The notes: generated from the letters alone by a model not told the origin. A stretch of 33,069 bases of DNA from an uncultured Ectothiorhodospiraceae bacterium (GCA_947258845.1 CAMYJZ010000011.1:1-33069), one strand, 5' to 3'. Numbered from the stretch's first letter, positions 15,549-25,262 are shown. Translations and numbers: made by a program.

Positions 15549-16427
15549 ATGCGCCTGTTTCTTATAAAAAGTATCCTAACGCTCTGCGCCTACCTGCCGC
15601 TGCCGCTGATCCATGGCCTGGGCGTGCTCATCGGCTGGGGTCTGATACTGATACCGAACCGGTCTCGCCACGATGCAGCCATCAATATCGGCCTGTGCTA
15701 CCCGGAGTTATCCCGGATTCAGCAGCGCCGCCTGCTGCGCAGCTGCCTGATCGAGACCGGCAAGACGGCCATTGAAACCAGTGCCTTGTGGATCCGCCCG
15801 GGTCACAGGGCACTGAAACTGATCCGCAAGATCGACGGCGCGGGACTGGTTGAAGCGGCCCTGCTGGGTGGCGACGGCGTTATCCTGGCCACGCCCCACC
15901 TGGGCGCCTGGGAAGAGGCCGGTCTGTATTGCGCCGCCCACTACAACATGACCTGTCTCTACCGGCCATTGCGCATCCCCGAACTGGAGGAACTGGTGCG
16001 CAAGGCCCGCGGCCGCCTGGGTGCCAATTACGTACCCACCACACCCAGCGGCATCCGGGCGCTCTACCGGGAACTGGGGCAGGGGGGTGCCGTGGCCATG
16101 CTGCCCGACCAGGAACCGCACGCCGGCAACGGGCGCTTCGCCCCGTTTTTCGGCATCCCCGCCTACACCATGGTGTTCCTCACCCGGCTGGCAAAGAAGA
16201 GTGGCGCGCCCATTGTCTTTGTCTGGTGCGAACGATTGTCCTGGGGGCGCGGCTACCAGCTGCATTTTCGGCCACCACCGGAGGCGATTTACGCGGATGA
16301 TGCCGCCACGGCGACGGCCGCCGTGAACCGGGCCGTCGAGGGCCTGATCAGGGACTGCCCGGCGCAGTACCAGTGGGGTTACCGGCGCTTCAAGACCCGG
16401 CCGGAGGGCGAGGCACCCATCTACTGA
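15549..16427 (+). CDS. lpxL: LpxL/HtrB-type lipid A acyltransferase
   Basis: Inner-membrane acyltransferase of the LpxL/LpxM family, which adds a secondary acyl chain to the lipid A precursor. There is an N-terminal membrane helix (LFLIKSILTLCAYLPLPLIHGLGVLIG). The catalytic HX4E motif is HLGAWE (His117, Glu122). DQEP near residue 180 and the C-terminal PAQYQWGYRRFKTRP are the other family hallmarks. 292 aa, close to the usual 290-310. Sequence alone cannot separate LpxL from LpxM or from related ornithine- or glycolipid acyltransferases. It is preceded by an AT-rich gap of 107 bases and is convergent with the TPR gene, with seven bases between stops. Confidence 0.88.
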   Translation: MRLFLIKSILTLCAYLPLPLIHGLGVLIGWGLILIPNRSRHDAAINIGLCYPELSRIQQRRLLRSCLIETGKTAIETSALWIRPGHRALKLIRKIDGAGLVEAALLGGDGVILATPHLGAWEEAGLYCAAHYNMTCLYRPLRIPELEELVRKARGRLGANYVPTTPSGIRALYRELGQGGAVAMLPDQEPHAGNGRFAPFFGIPAYTMVFLTRLAKKSGAPIVFVWCERLSWGRGYQLHFRPPPEAIYADDAATATAAVNRAVEGLIRDCPAQYQWGYRRFKTRPEGEAPIY

Positions 16428-16434
16428 GGCATGG

Positions 16435-16764
16435 TCATGCCTGGCTATCGGCCGCCTTTTGGAGCCGCCGCAGGAACACCTGCATCTCCCTGGCCGCCTG
16501 CTTGTCGCCCTTGCGCCCGGCCGCCGTGATGCCGCTTTCATAGGCACGCATGGCCGCCTCCGGCTCCCCCAGCGCCTGCAGGGCCTTGCCATAGCTCTTC
16601 CAGGCGGCCGAGTATTCCGGGTCCTGCCTGACTGCTTCCGCAAGGTGTCCTGATGCCTGCTCGGCATCGCCGTTCTTGAGCAGGGCACTGCCCAGGCTAA
16701 AGCGCAGCAGGGCATTGTCCTGACCGCTGGCCAGCATGGCCTCGAGGTTCTCGATCATCCCCAT
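16435..16764 (-). CDS. Small TPR-repeat protein
   Basis: A 109-residue protein made almost wholly of tetratricopeptide-type helices: ALLRFSLGSALLKNGDAEQA, then AVRQDPEYSAAWKSYGKALQ, then GEPEAAMRAYESGITAA, followed by a basic helix (KQAAREMQVFLRRLQKAAD). TPR units mediate protein-protein contacts; the partner is unknown. No signal peptide or membrane segment. The frame extends to 16851 inside trkH, but the ATG at 16764 overlaps the trkH stop codon (TGATG), a typical coupled start; an ATG at 16758 is the alternative. Its place after trkH suggests co-expression, though the function need not be related. Confidence 0.85.
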   Translation of the reverse strand: MGMIENLEAMLASGQDNALLRFSLGSALLKNGDAEQASGHLAEAVRQDPEYSAAWKSYGKALQALGEPEAAMRAYESGITAAGRKGDKQAAREMQVFLRRLQKAADSQA

Positions 16765-18215
16765 CAGCGGCGCCAGAATGCCCGGGTAAAGAGTATCAAC
16801 AGGGTAAAGATCTCGAGTCTTCCAAGCAGCATGGCAAAACTGAGCGCCCATTTCGCCGGATCATTGATGTCGACATAATTGCCGCCCACGCCGCCCAGCC
16901 CCGGGCCCAGGTTGTTCATGCACGCAGCGACGGCCGAAAAGGCCGTGACCTGATCCAGGCCGGTGGCCATCAGGAACAGCATGATGACGACAAAGCTGCC
17001 AATGTAGGCAGCGAAGAATCCCCACACGGCATTCACCACGCGATCCGGCATCGGCTTGTGACCGACCTTGACCGGTATCTGGGCATTGGGGTGCACCAGC
17101 CGCATGATCTCGCGCCGACCCTGCTTGATCAACAGCACGAAACGAATCACCTTCATACCACCGCCTGTGGAACCGGCACAGCCACCGACAAAACTCGCAA
17201 ACAACAACAGTACCGGCAGAAAACCGGGCCACTCGGAATACTCGGTAGTGGTGAAACCGGTCGTGGTCGCAATGGACACGGCCTGGAACAGGCCCTGGTG
17301 CAGGGCCTCCGAGAAATAGACAAAGGTGTGTGTGTAGTAGAGATAAACTACCGTGATCGCGGTCAGCACGACAATCACGCCGAGATAGGCCTTGACCTCC
17401 GTATCCCTGATATAGGGCTTCATGCTCAACGACCGCCAGGACAGGAAGTGCAAGGCATAATTCATGCCCGCCAGCAGCATGAACACCACGGCAATCATCT
17501 CAATGGCCGAGCTCTTGAAATAGCCGATACTCAGGTCATGGGTCGAGAACCCGCCGATGGCGACGGTCGAGAAGCTGTGCCCGATGGCATCGAATACACT
17601 CATGCCCGCCACCCAGTAAGCCAGCCCGCAGGCGATGGTCAGTCCCAGGTAGATATACCAGAGGGCCTTGGCGGTCTCGGTAATGCGCGGCGTGAGCTTG
17701 GTGTCCTTCAGCGGGCCAGGGGTTTCCGCACGGTACAGCTGCATACCGCCGACGCCCAGCATCGGCATGATCGCCACCGCCAGTACGATGATCCCCATCC
17801 CCCCCAGCCATTGCAGCTGCTGACGGTAGAACAGGATGGAGGCGGGCAGCCTGTCCAGCCCCGTGATGACCGTGGCGCCGGTGGTTGTCAGCCCGGATAC
17901 CGACTCGAACAGGGCGTCGGTCAGCGACAGCACGGGCCGTTCCGACAAGGCCAGGGGCAAGGCACCTGCCAGCCCCAGCGCCAGCCAGAACATCACCACG
18001 ACCAGAAAGCCGTCGCGGACCCGCAGTTCCTCCCTGAAACGATGGGCCGGCAGCCAACAAAGCAGCCCGAGTCCGAATACCACAGCCGCACCGGTAAGAA
18101 ACACCTGCATCTCGCCGTCGCTGTAGATCCAGGAGACCACGGCCGGGGGCAGCAATGCCACACTGAATACCATCAGCATCAGACCCAGCAGTCGTTGGAT
18201 AGACAAAAAGTGCAT
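16764..18215 (-). CDS. trkH: Trk potassium uptake channel subunit TrkH
   Basis: Membrane-spanning potassium-translocating subunit of the Trk system, working with the cytoplasmic TrkA ring. It shows the repeated membrane-pore-membrane units, including GGMGIIVLAVAIMP after the first pore region (SGLTTTGATV), a second pore near FSTVAIGGFST, a third near TTTGFTTTEYSEWP, and GCAGSTGGGMKVIR, the family signature after it. The last pore lies around NNLGPGLGGVG. Length 483 aa is normal. It follows trkA by 32 bases and overlaps the TPR gene by one base. Confidence 0.96.
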   Translation of the reverse strand: MHFLSIQRLLGLMLMVFSVALLPPAVVSWIYSDGEMQVFLTGAAVVFGLGLLCWLPAHRFREELRVRDGFLVVVMFWLALGLAGALPLALSERPVLSLTDALFESVSGLTTTGATVITGLDRLPASILFYRQQLQWLGGMGIIVLAVAIMPMLGVGGMQLYRAETPGPLKDTKLTPRITETAKALWYIYLGLTIACGLAYWVAGMSVFDAIGHSFSTVAIGGFSTHDLSIGYFKSSAIEMIAVVFMLLAGMNYALHFLSWRSLSMKPYIRDTEVKAYLGVIVVLTAITVVYLYYTHTFVYFSEALHQGLFQAVSIATTTGFTTTEYSEWPGFLPVLLLFASFVGGCAGSTGGGMKVIRFVLLIKQGRREIMRLVHPNAQIPVKVGHKPMPDRVVNAVWGFFAAYIGSFVVIMLFLMATGLDQVTAFSAVAACMNNLGPGLGGVGGNYVDINDPAKWALSFAMLLGRLEIFTLLILFTRAFWRR

Positions 18216-18247
18216 GACTCAAGTGTGCCGAAGCAGTACCGGGCAGC

Positions 18248-19621
18248 TCAGAAAAAGGTCACACCGACCTGGAACAGCCGCTCCACATCCTGGATACATC
18301 GCTTGTCGGACAGGAACAGGATGACGTGATCATCGGATTCGATGACGCTGTCGTGGTGCGCGATGATCACCTCTTCGCCGCGCACGATGGCACCGATCGT
18401 GGTGCCGCGCGGCAGCTTGATCTCGTCGATGGCACGGCCGACCACTTTGGAACTGTCCCGGTCGCCATGGGCAACGGCCTCCATTGCCTCGGCTGCACCG
18501 CGCCGCAGCGAATGAACCACCACGACGTCGCCACGACGCACATGCGTCAACAGGCTGCCGATAGTGGCCTGCTGGGGGGAAATGGCAATATCGATGGTCT
18601 GGCTCTGCACCAGGTCGACGTAGGAGGCCCGGTTGATCAGCGACATGACCTTGCGCGCCCCGAGGCGCTTGGCCAGCATCGCCGAGAGGATATTGGCCTC
18701 CTCATCGTTGGTCAGGGCGCAAAACACATCGGTATTCTCGATATTCTCCTCCAGCAGCAGCTCTTCATCCGCGGCATCGCCCAGCAACACGATGGACCGG
18801 TCAAGGTCCTCTGACAGGGAGCGGCTGCGCTCTTCATTATGCTCGATGATCTTGATCTGGTAACGCTGTTCTATTGCCGAGGCAAGCCGCATGCCGATAT
18901 TGCCACCGCCCGCCAGCATCACCCGCTTCACCGGCTTGTCCAGCTTGCGCAGTTCGCTCATCACCCGGCGGATATGCTTGCGTGCGGCGACAAAGAAGAC
19001 CTCATCATCGACCTCGATGATCGTGTCACCGGCGGGCACGATATGCTTGCCGCTGCGGAAAATGGCGGCAACCCGCGCATCGGCTCCCGGGAGGTGCTCT
19101 TTCAGGGTTCGCAGTTCATGCCCCACGAGCGGTCCGCCATGGTAGGCGCGAACCGCGACCAGCTGCACCCGCCCGCCCGCAAAGTCCAGTACCTGCAAGG
19201 CGCCGGGGTTCTCGATCAGGCGCTCGATATAATCCGTGACCAGCTGTTCCGGGCTGATCAGCACGTCCACCGGCAGGGCCTCCTGGGTGAACAGCCGTGA
19301 ATGATTGAGATACTCCAGCGAGCGCACCCGGGCAATCTTGGTGGGTGTATGAAACAGGGTGTAGGCCACCTGGCAGGCAATCATATTGGTCTCGTCGCTG
19401 CTGGTGACCGCCAGCACCATATCGGCATCATCGGCACCTGCCTGTGCCAGGGTATCGGGATGGGAGGCGTGGCCGGTAACCGTGCGGATATCGAGGCGAT
19501 CCTGCAGGTCATTCAGCACAGCGGTATTGTCATCGACGACGGTTATGTCGTTGGCCTCACTCGCCAGATTGGCAGCGACGGATGAACCGACCTGGCCCGC
19601 ACCGAGTATGATTATCTTCAT
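18248..19621 (-). CDS. trkA: Trk potassium system regulatory protein TrkA
   Basis: Peripheral cytoplasmic NAD(H)/ATP-binding protein that gates TrkH. It has two tandem RCK_N-RCK_C halves. The first opens with [19 protein letters not shown], with the aspartate pair ITVVDDN after it. The second Rossmann motif is [12 protein letters not shown] near residue 237. RCK_C domains follow each half (for example [23 protein letters not shown] at the C-terminus). 457 aa, the standard bipartite length. Located between ntrX and trkH on the same strand, a conserved gammaproteobacterial order. Confidence 0.96.
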   Translation of the reverse strand: MKIIILGAGQVGSSVAANLASEANDITVVDDNTAVLNDLQDRLDIRTVTGHASHPDTLAQAGADDADMVLAVTSSDETNMIACQVAYTLFHTPTKIARVRSLEYLNHSRLFTQEALPVDVLISPEQLVTDYIERLIENPGALQVLDFAGGRVQLVAVRAYHGGPLVGHELRTLKEHLPGADARVAAIFRSGKHIVPAGDTIIEVDDEVFFVAARKHIRRVMSELRKLDKPVKRVMLAGGGNIGMRLASAIEQRYQIKIIEHNEERSRSLSEDLDRSIVLLGDAADEELLLEENIENTDVFCALTNDEEANILSAMLAKRLGARKVMSLINRASYVDLVQSQTIDIAISPQQATIGSLLTHVRRGDVVVVHSLRRGAAEAMEAVAHGDRDSSKVVGRAIDEIKLPRGTTIGAIVRGEEVIIAHHDSVIESDDHVILFLSDKRCIQDVERLFQVGVTFF

Positions 19622-19690
19622 TGACTGTAATAATAAACGGGTTGCTGAATCACGCCGCAGAAAGGCCCGGGCAGACCTCGCCCCCCGGCA

Positions 19691-21061
19691 TCATTCTGCT
19701 CCCTTCTTGTGATCTATCCCGAGCGCGCGCAACTTGCGGTACAGGTGAGTACGCTCCATACCGACCCGCTTGGCCAGCTTGCCTACACTGCCACCCGCCG
19801 CGTTCAACTGGTGCTCCAGGTAGTCCTTTTCAAACTGCTCGCGCGCCTCGCGCAGTGGCAGGTCATAGGACACGGGCAGCGCACCCGGCTCACCGGTGGG
19901 CGGCGCCAGCCTCGATATGGAACGCTCGACCTCGTCAAGCTCGATTTCATCACTCGACCCCAGGATCAGCAGCCGCTGGACCAGGTTCTTGAGCTCGCGC
20001 ACGTTGCCTGGCCATTCGTAGGTGCGCAGGCGGTTCTGTGCCGCCACGCTGAAATGCCGGTAACCGAGCTGTTCATTATTCACGAAATTATCGATGTAGT
20101 AGTTCAACAGGTCATGCACATCATCGGCATGCTCCCGCAATGCCGGTATGTGTAGCGGCACCACATTCAGGTGATAAAACAGGTCATCGCGGAATCTTCC
20201 CGCTGCCACTTCCTCCTCGAGGTTACGCTGCGTGGTCGCAATCACGCGCAGATCGACCTTGACGTCCTCGTCCCCGCCGAGCCGGGTAAACGAATTTGTC
20301 TGGAACACGCTGAGCAACCGGGTCTGGGTCTGCATATCCATATCGGCGATGTCGCTGATGCACAGCGTACCCCCGTTGGCCTGTTCGATGCGGCCATAAT
20401 GAATCTTTTCACCGTCCTCGTGGCCGAACAGTTCGGCCGCGGAGTTCTCCTCCGAGATGGAACCGACCGCGATCTCCACGAAGGGACCTTCACGGCGCTG
20501 GCTCTGTTCGTGGATATAACGGGCAAACATCCCCTTGCCGGTTCCCGGCTCGCCAAAGATCAGTACCCAGCTGCCATGCTGGGCTATCTTGCGCGCCTGT
20601 TCCCGGAGCTGCTCCATCACCGGGCTTCTGCCCACCGGTTCCAGTACCGGCTGTACCTGCTGCCGCAGGCCGACATTTTCCCTTTGCAGCTTGTCGCTCT
20701 CGAAGGCGCGCTCGATCGTCAACAGCAGCTTGGCAAGCGAGATGGGCTTCTCGATAAAGTCATAGGCGCCCAGCCGGGTCGCCTCGACCGCGGTCTCTAT
20801 GGTGCCATGACCCGACATCATGACAACAGGGCAGGGCAGTTCACCGCCCTCTGACCACTCGCGCAGCAGACTGATACCGTCGATATCCTCCATCCATATA
20901 TCCAGCAGGATCAGGTCAGGCCGCCGGGCGCGCCGCGCCTTGCGGGCGGCCTCGCCGCTCTCTGCCGTACTGACCGTGTAGCCCTCGTCCTCGAGGATTT
21001 CACTCACGAGCTCGCGGATATCCGGCTCATCGTCAACAACCAGGATGTGGCGTGCTGTCAT
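19691..21061 (-). CDS. ntrX: NtrX-type response regulator with degenerate AAA+ domain
   Basis: Response regulator paired with the NtrY-type kinase next door. The receiver domain (1-120) has the acidic pocket DDE (10-12), the phospho-acceptor Asp54 in LLDIW, and the conserved lysine in EKP. The AAA+ domain (about 143-370) keeps Walker A GEPGTGKG (170-177) and the arginine-rich FRDDLFYHLNV region. A Fis-type helix-turn-helix closes the protein (KLAKRVGMERTHLYRKLRALGI). Two key elements are altered. The sigma54-contacting GAFTGA loop is absent (ELFGHEDGEKIHYGRIEQANGG), and the Walker B region reads LCISDIADM instead of the usual LFLDEIGDM. It may therefore bind DNA and respond to phosphorylation without activating sigma54 polymerase. 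456 aa; the kinase gene ends 69 bases before its start. Confidence 0.92.
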   Translation of the reverse strand: MTARHILVVDDEPDIRELVSEILEDEGYTVSTAESGEAARKARRARRPDLILLDIWMEDIDGISLLREWSEGGELPCPVVMMSGHGTIETAVEATRLGAYDFIEKPISLAKLLLTIERAFESDKLQRENVGLRQQVQPVLEPVGRSPVMEQLREQARKIAQHGSWVLIFGEPGTGKGMFARYIHEQSQRREGPFVEIAVGSISEENSAAELFGHEDGEKIHYGRIEQANGGTLCISDIADMDMQTQTRLLSVFQTNSFTRLGGDEDVKVDLRVIATTQRNLEEEVAAGRFRDDLFYHLNVVPLHIPALREHADDVHDLLNYYIDNFVNNEQLGYRHFSVAAQNRLRTYEWPGNVRELKNLVQRLLILGSSDEIELDEVERSISRLAPPTGEPGALPVSYDLPLREAREQFEKDYLEHQLNAAGGSVGKLAKRVGMERTHLYRKLRALGIDHKKGAE

Positions 21062-21130
21062 ACTATGATTCCAACTCTCAGCGGTAGCCCGGGGAAACCT
21101 GCCTGACCTTGCCGGGATCGAGGCGGCACA

Positions 21131-23377
21131 TTATAGCCCAGCATCGCGGACCGGGCGGGTGCTGTTACGCAGCCCGCCTCCTTCCCCGCCTTCTCCGCCG
21201 GCGGCTACCGCGGAAACCAGCAGGCGAATGCGGATCCGCGCACCGCCCTCGGGGCTGGTCTCGGCCACAATCATGCCGCCATGCTCCTCGACTATCTTCT
21301 TCACGACCGCCAGTCCCAGCCCGCTGCCCCTGGGCTTGGTTGACACATAGGGCTCGAAGAGATTCTCCAGCACATGCTCCTGGAAGCCGGGGCCGTTATC
21401 GTCGACACAAAGCTCTATATAGCGCGAATCGAGCTCACCACCACAGCGCGTGCTTAGCATGACCTGCGCATCATCAAGCTCATGCACCGCCTCCAGTGCG
21501 TTCTTGACCAGATTATGCAATAGCTGTCTGATACGGCCGGTATCGCCCTCCACATCATCACACTCCGCCTCCAGGCTTGTCCTGATCGCTGCATTGACGT
21601 TGTTCCCGCGGTACAGGTCAAGCACCTCGTTTACAAGCATATTCAGCCTGATCGGTTCCAGGCTGATTTTCGGGGCACGTGCATATTCATTAAAGGCATT
21701 GACCATTTTCTTCATGGCCTCGACCTGGTTGACGATGGTGCGCGTGGCACGGTCCAGCACCTCGACATCATCCTTGTCCATAGTATCTATATAACGACGC
21801 CTCAGGCGTTCTGCGGAAAGCTGGATCGGCGTCAGCGGGTTCTTGATCTCATGCGCCAGTCGCCTTGCAACCTCTCCCCAGGCCGCATCGCGCTGGGCCT
21901 GTATCAATGCAGTGACATCATCAAACACGATGATCTGGCTGCCGCGACGCGAATCCACGCCCTTCAGCGAGGCCCCCCGGCAAATCAGGATCTGGTGCCC
22001 GTTGATGCCGAACAGCGTCACCTCGGCCTGCCAGGCCTGTTTGCCGCCGCTGCGCTTGCTTGCAATCACGTCAATGAGCGGTGTCAGGAAGGCGTGGTCC
22101 TCTCCGACATCGGCAAGTTTCTTGCCCAGGTAGGGCTTGATATCGACCCCGAGATTCTGGCGTGCAGCAGTATTGACGGCCCGTATGACCGAGTCGGAGT
22201 CCAGGCCGATGACGCCAGATGAAAGATTGGCCAGTACCGCCTCCAGGTAGGCGCGCTGGCTCTCCACCTGGTGCCGGCTCTTTTGGGCCGCGTCACGCGC
22301 ACTGGACAGGCGGCGGGTCATGTCGTTGAAGGAACGCACCAGGAATCCGAGCTCATCCTTGCTGGCCACCGGCAATCGCTTGCTGTAATCGCCCTCGGCC
22401 ACGGCGCGCGTTGCCTCTGCCAGGTCCCTGACCGGCGCGACCAGCCGGCGCGCAGAGTAAAACGCCATCCAGATAGCTGCCAGCAGGCTCAGTACCAGCA
22501 CGATAGACAGTGTCAGTGTGTAACTGAACTTCAGCGGCGTGCGCAGGTAGGCAAGTTCCCTGTAGTGCACAAATGCCGACTGGACGCTGTCAGCCAGCAT
22601 GCCCATTCTTTCCGAAACCGGAAACAGCGTTTGCAGGGTATAGACCTCGCTGTCCTGGCGCGAGGACTGCACAGGAACCAGCGCACGCGCGTACAGCCCG
22701 GTGTCGCCGACGGGATCGAGACCAATATAATGACTGCCGCTGTGGAGTATCTGCAGCATCTCGCCCGTGGGCTGACTGGGAACGATATCCGTCGGGTCGG
22801 CACTGCTCGACGCAACGATGCGGCCATCACTGCCAAGCAGGGTGATCTCGGCGGCACCGCTGCGCACCCTGAGGTCATAGAGGTTCAGTGAAAGTGTCGC
22901 GGAGGGCGAATCGGATAACTCCTCGGCCATCTGCTCGGTGAGGTGCAGCACATCGCGCAGGCGCACATCCAGCGCCGTCCGGCCGAGGTCCAGCGCATCC
23001 CCCAGGGCCTCCTCGATACGGACATCGAACCAGCTGTCGATGCCGCGGTGCAGAGACTGCAGTGAAAAGTAGTAAACAACAGACACCGGCGCGACTGCCA
23101 GCACTACGAACATCACCACCATGCGGGTGGTCAACTGTATGCCCGCGGCCTTCTTGCGCTGCTGACCGAGCAGCCAGATGATATTGGCCACCACAAGCGC
23201 ACCCAGCACGACCAGGCCGAGGGCGTTGATCAGCAGCAGCCAGGAATAGTGTTCACCAAAGCGTTCCGAGTTATGCGTGGCATCGCTCATCAGGGACAGC
23301 GACACCAGCAACACGATGAACATTGCCAGAATCGGCAGGATGCCGAAGCCGAAACGTCTTACCGTGCCAATTGCCAT
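21131..23377 (-). CDS. ntrY: NtrY-type membrane sensor histidine kinase
   Basis: Inner-membrane sensor kinase for the adjacent NtrX-type regulator. Hydrophobic segments lie at about 10-31, 45-68 and 83-105, followed by a periplasmic sensor region (about 110-285), another helix near 290-312, HAMP (SARRLVAPVRDLAEATRAVA), PAS (LANLSSGVIGLDSDSVIRAVN), HisKA with His509 in RRLAHEIKNPLTPIQ, and a GHKL ATPase (LLHNLVKNALEA, DDNGPGF, GSGLGLAVVKKI). The protein ends in a glycine-rich tail (GGEGGEGGG). 748 aa is typical for NtrY. The start overlaps the DUF4390 gene by 19 bases. The family is linked to nitrogen and redox control in other proteobacteria; the signal here is unknown. Confidence 0.94.
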   Translation of the reverse strand: MAIGTVRRFGFGILPILAMFIVLLVSLSLMSDATHNSERFGEHYSWLLLINALGLVVLGALVVANIIWLLGQQRKKAAGIQLTTRMVVMFVVLAVAPVSVVYYFSLQSLHRGIDSWFDVRIEEALGDALDLGRTALDVRLRDVLHLTEQMAEELSDSPSATLSLNLYDLRVRSGAAEITLLGSDGRIVASSSADPTDIVPSQPTGEMLQILHSGSHYIGLDPVGDTGLYARALVPVQSSRQDSEVYTLQTLFPVSERMGMLADSVQSAFVHYRELAYLRTPLKFSYTLTLSIVLVLSLLAAIWMAFYSARRLVAPVRDLAEATRAVAEGDYSKRLPVASKDELGFLVRSFNDMTRRLSSARDAAQKSRHQVESQRAYLEAVLANLSSGVIGLDSDSVIRAVNTAARQNLGVDIKPYLGKKLADVGEDHAFLTPLIDVIASKRSGGKQAWQAEVTLFGINGHQILICRGASLKGVDSRRGSQIIVFDDVTALIQAQRDAAWGEVARRLAHEIKNPLTPIQLSAERLRRRYIDTMDKDDVEVLDRATRTIVNQVEAMKKMVNAFNEYARAPKISLEPIRLNMLVNEVLDLYRGNNVNAAIRTSLEAECDDVEGDTGRIRQLLHNLVKNALEAVHELDDAQVMLSTRCGGELDSRYIELCVDDNGPGFQEHVLENLFEPYVSTKPRGSGLGLAVVKKIVEEHGGMIVAETSPEGGARIRIRLLVSAVAAGGEGGEGGGLRNSTRPVRDAGL

Positions 23378-23982
23378 TTATGCCACTCGCTGTCCATATC
23401 CCATGCAGACGAGACATAGGCCAGCAGTCGAACCGGGGTCGGCAGGGATTCGATATCCAGGCTGCCGCGCAACCGCATTACGTAATTTTTATTATCCTTC
23501 AGAAGCTGGTAATCGAGCACCGGCAACTCCTGCATGAAACCGGCCATCAGCAGGGCATCCTGCAGGCTGCGGAAGTTCTGCTGCCGGCCGGTATTGATGT
23601 CCCTTACCACGTAGGTCCGACTCAGCGCATGATAGCTGATCTGGCGTGCATGCCTGATCTCCTCGATCACCTCGTCCCACAGCCAGACGTGCGTCTCCAG
23701 GGCCTGGATCTGGAATTCGATCACCAGGGGAATGCCGTTTTCCAGCGCCTCCTGTGCGCCGGCACTGAGACGAATATCCAGCTGGGCACTCAGCAGGTAG
23801 CCATCCTCGCCTTGTTCGGTGCGTGCAGCGACAACCTCGAAGGCACCGTATCCGGTCTCGGCCGGCAGCGGAACGGGCAGCGCCATGCACAGCGTGACCA
23901 GCAAACACAGCAGAAACCGCCGCAAGCGCGCTGAAATATCCAGCACGGCCGACCGGTCAACTAGAGCTGTTTGCGCATGCAT
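23359..23982 (-). CDS. DUF4390-family exported protein
   Basis: Conserved protein of unknown function, matching the DUF4390 type that sits between rsmB and ntrY in many gammaproteobacteria. An N-terminal signal or anchor (RRFLLCLLVTLCMALPVPLPAE, split as RRFLLCLLVT then LCMALPVPLPAE) predicts export; the rest is soluble, mixed alpha/beta, with LSAQLDIRLSAGAQEALENG and YVVRDINTGRQQNF near the middle. 207 aa. It overlaps rsmB by 22 bases at its start and ntrY by 19 bases at its end, so it is translationally embedded between them. A periplasmic role related to the NtrY sensor is possible but not shown by sequence. Confidence 0.85.
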   Translation of the reverse strand: MHAQTALVDRSAVLDISARLRRFLLCLLVTLCMALPVPLPAETGYGAFEVVAARTEQGEDGYLLSAQLDIRLSAGAQEALENGIPLVIEFQIQALETHVWLWDEVIEEIRHARQISYHALSRTYVVRDINTGRQQNFRSLQDALLMAGFMQELPVLDYQLLKDNKNYVMRLRGSLDIESLPTPVRLLAYVSSAWDMDSEWHKWQLAR

Positions 23983-25262
23983 GCGAAATAGAATCCGTCC
24001 ATATCATCTTCACCGGGCAGAATCTGCCGCCCGTGTGCACAGCGCCGCCCCCACGACGCGGTGATCTTTTGTTCCACTGCATCCGGATGATCTTCCAGAA
24101 AGCTGCCGATCTGACGTTCATTCTCATCTGCCAGCACGGAACATGTGGTGTACAACAGCATACCGTTTGCCGGGAGCAAGGGCCACAGGGCCCCCAGCAG
24201 CTGCGCCTGCCGCGCTACCAGCGAGCCGATGTCTGCAGGCCTGCGCAGCAACTTGATGTCGGGGTGACGGCGAATCACCCCGGTCGCGGAGCAGGGCACA
24301 TCAAGCAGTATGCGTTCATAACTGTGACCATCACACCAGCTGCCCGGTTCAGCGGCATCGGCATGGAGCACCCGCGCGGCCAGGCCGAGCCGCGCCAGGT
24401 TGGCTTCGATCAGACGCAGGCGCCGCTCATCGACGTCGATCGCGGTCACTGACGCAAGGCCGGGTTCGGTTTCCAGGATATGCGCCGTCTTGCCGCCGGG
24501 GGCGGCGCAGGCGTCCAGCACGTGCAGCCCGGGCTCCAGTTCCAGCAGTCCCGCTGCCAGCTGCGCGGCCGCGTCCTGGACCGAGACCAGCCCGGCGTCG
24601 AAACCCGGCAGGGCGCTGACCGGAACCGGCTCCTCGACCTTGATAGCATGCGGGGTATGCGCCAGTGGCGCGGCCTTGATGGCCTCGCGCTGCAACAGCG
24701 CCAGGTAGTCCGCGCGCGTGGTCTGCTGCCGGTTGACGCGCAGACTCAGGGGTGGACGCTGGTTTCCGGCCTGCAGGATCGTCTTCCAGTCATTCGGCCA
24801 GTCCTGCTCGAGCCGTTCGATCAGCCAGCCGGGATGGGCGTACAGCGCCGCGGGCGAAGCAGCGATATCCGCCTCGAGTTGCGCCTTGCGGCGCTGGCAT
24901 CCGCGCAGCACGGCATTGACCAGTCCCGTGGCCCAGGCCTTGTCCAGCGCGCGTGCCGCCTGCACGGTCTCGTTGACGGCGACATGCGGGGGCAGGGCCA
25001 TCCGGGTCAGCTGATAGAGGCCGGCCAGCAGCAGGCAGCGGAGGTCACTGTCACGCTTCTTGAGCGGTTTGTTCAGCAGGCACTGCAGCATGGCCTCCAG
25101 CTGGTAGTACCAGCGCAAGCTGCCATAAGACAGTTCCTGGATCAGCGCGCGTTCGCGAGCGTCGGCGACTTCCTGCAGACCGACAACCAGGGCATCGTTG
25201 AGAGAGCGTCGCCCGCTGACGACCCGGTCAAGGACCTGTGCCGCACGCGCGCGCGCATTCAT
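23961..25262 (-). CDS. rsmB: 16S rRNA (cytosine-967-C5)-methyltransferase RsmB
   Basis: Methylates C967 of 16S rRNA with S-adenosylmethionine. The N-terminal NusB-like RNA-binding domain (about 1-140) opens with ARAAQVLDRVVSGRRSLNDAL. The Rossmann domain shows DACAAPGGKTAHILE (SAM binding), LDVPCSATGVIRRHPDIK with the motif IV cysteine, and YTTCSVLADENERQ with the catalytic cysteine of motif VI. The frame extends to 25529 in fmt, but the ATG at 25262 yields 433 aa, the usual size, and lies 10 bases past the fmt stop. Order fmt-rsmB is widely conserved. Confidence 0.96.
   Translation of the reverse strand: MNARARAAQVLDRVVSGRRSLNDALVVGLQEVADARERALIQELSYGSLRWYYQLEAMLQCLLNKPLKKRDSDLRCLLLAGLYQLTRMALPPHVAVNETVQAARALDKAWATGLVNAVLRGCQRRKAQLEADIAASPAALYAHPGWLIERLEQDWPNDWKTILQAGNQRPPLSLRVNRQQTTRADYLALLQREAIKAAPLAHTPHAIKVEEPVPVSALPGFDAGLVSVQDAAAQLAAGLLELEPGLHVLDACAAPGGKTAHILETEPGLASVTAIDVDERRLRLIEANLARLGLAARVLHADAAEPGSWCDGHSYERILLDVPCSATGVIRRHPDIKLLRRPADIGSLVARQAQLLGALWPLLPANGMLLYTTCSVLADENERQIGSFLEDHPDAVEQKITASWGRRCAHGRQILPGEDDMDGFYFACMRKQL

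Noticed and set aside
15708-16715. 335-codon minus-strand frame across lpxL and the TPR gene
   Set aside because: Spans two genes supported in other frames; product has no recognisable motif.
17058-18329. 423-codon plus-strand frame opposite trkH
   Set aside because: Gln/His/Arg-rich antisense shadow of a well-supported TrkH gene.
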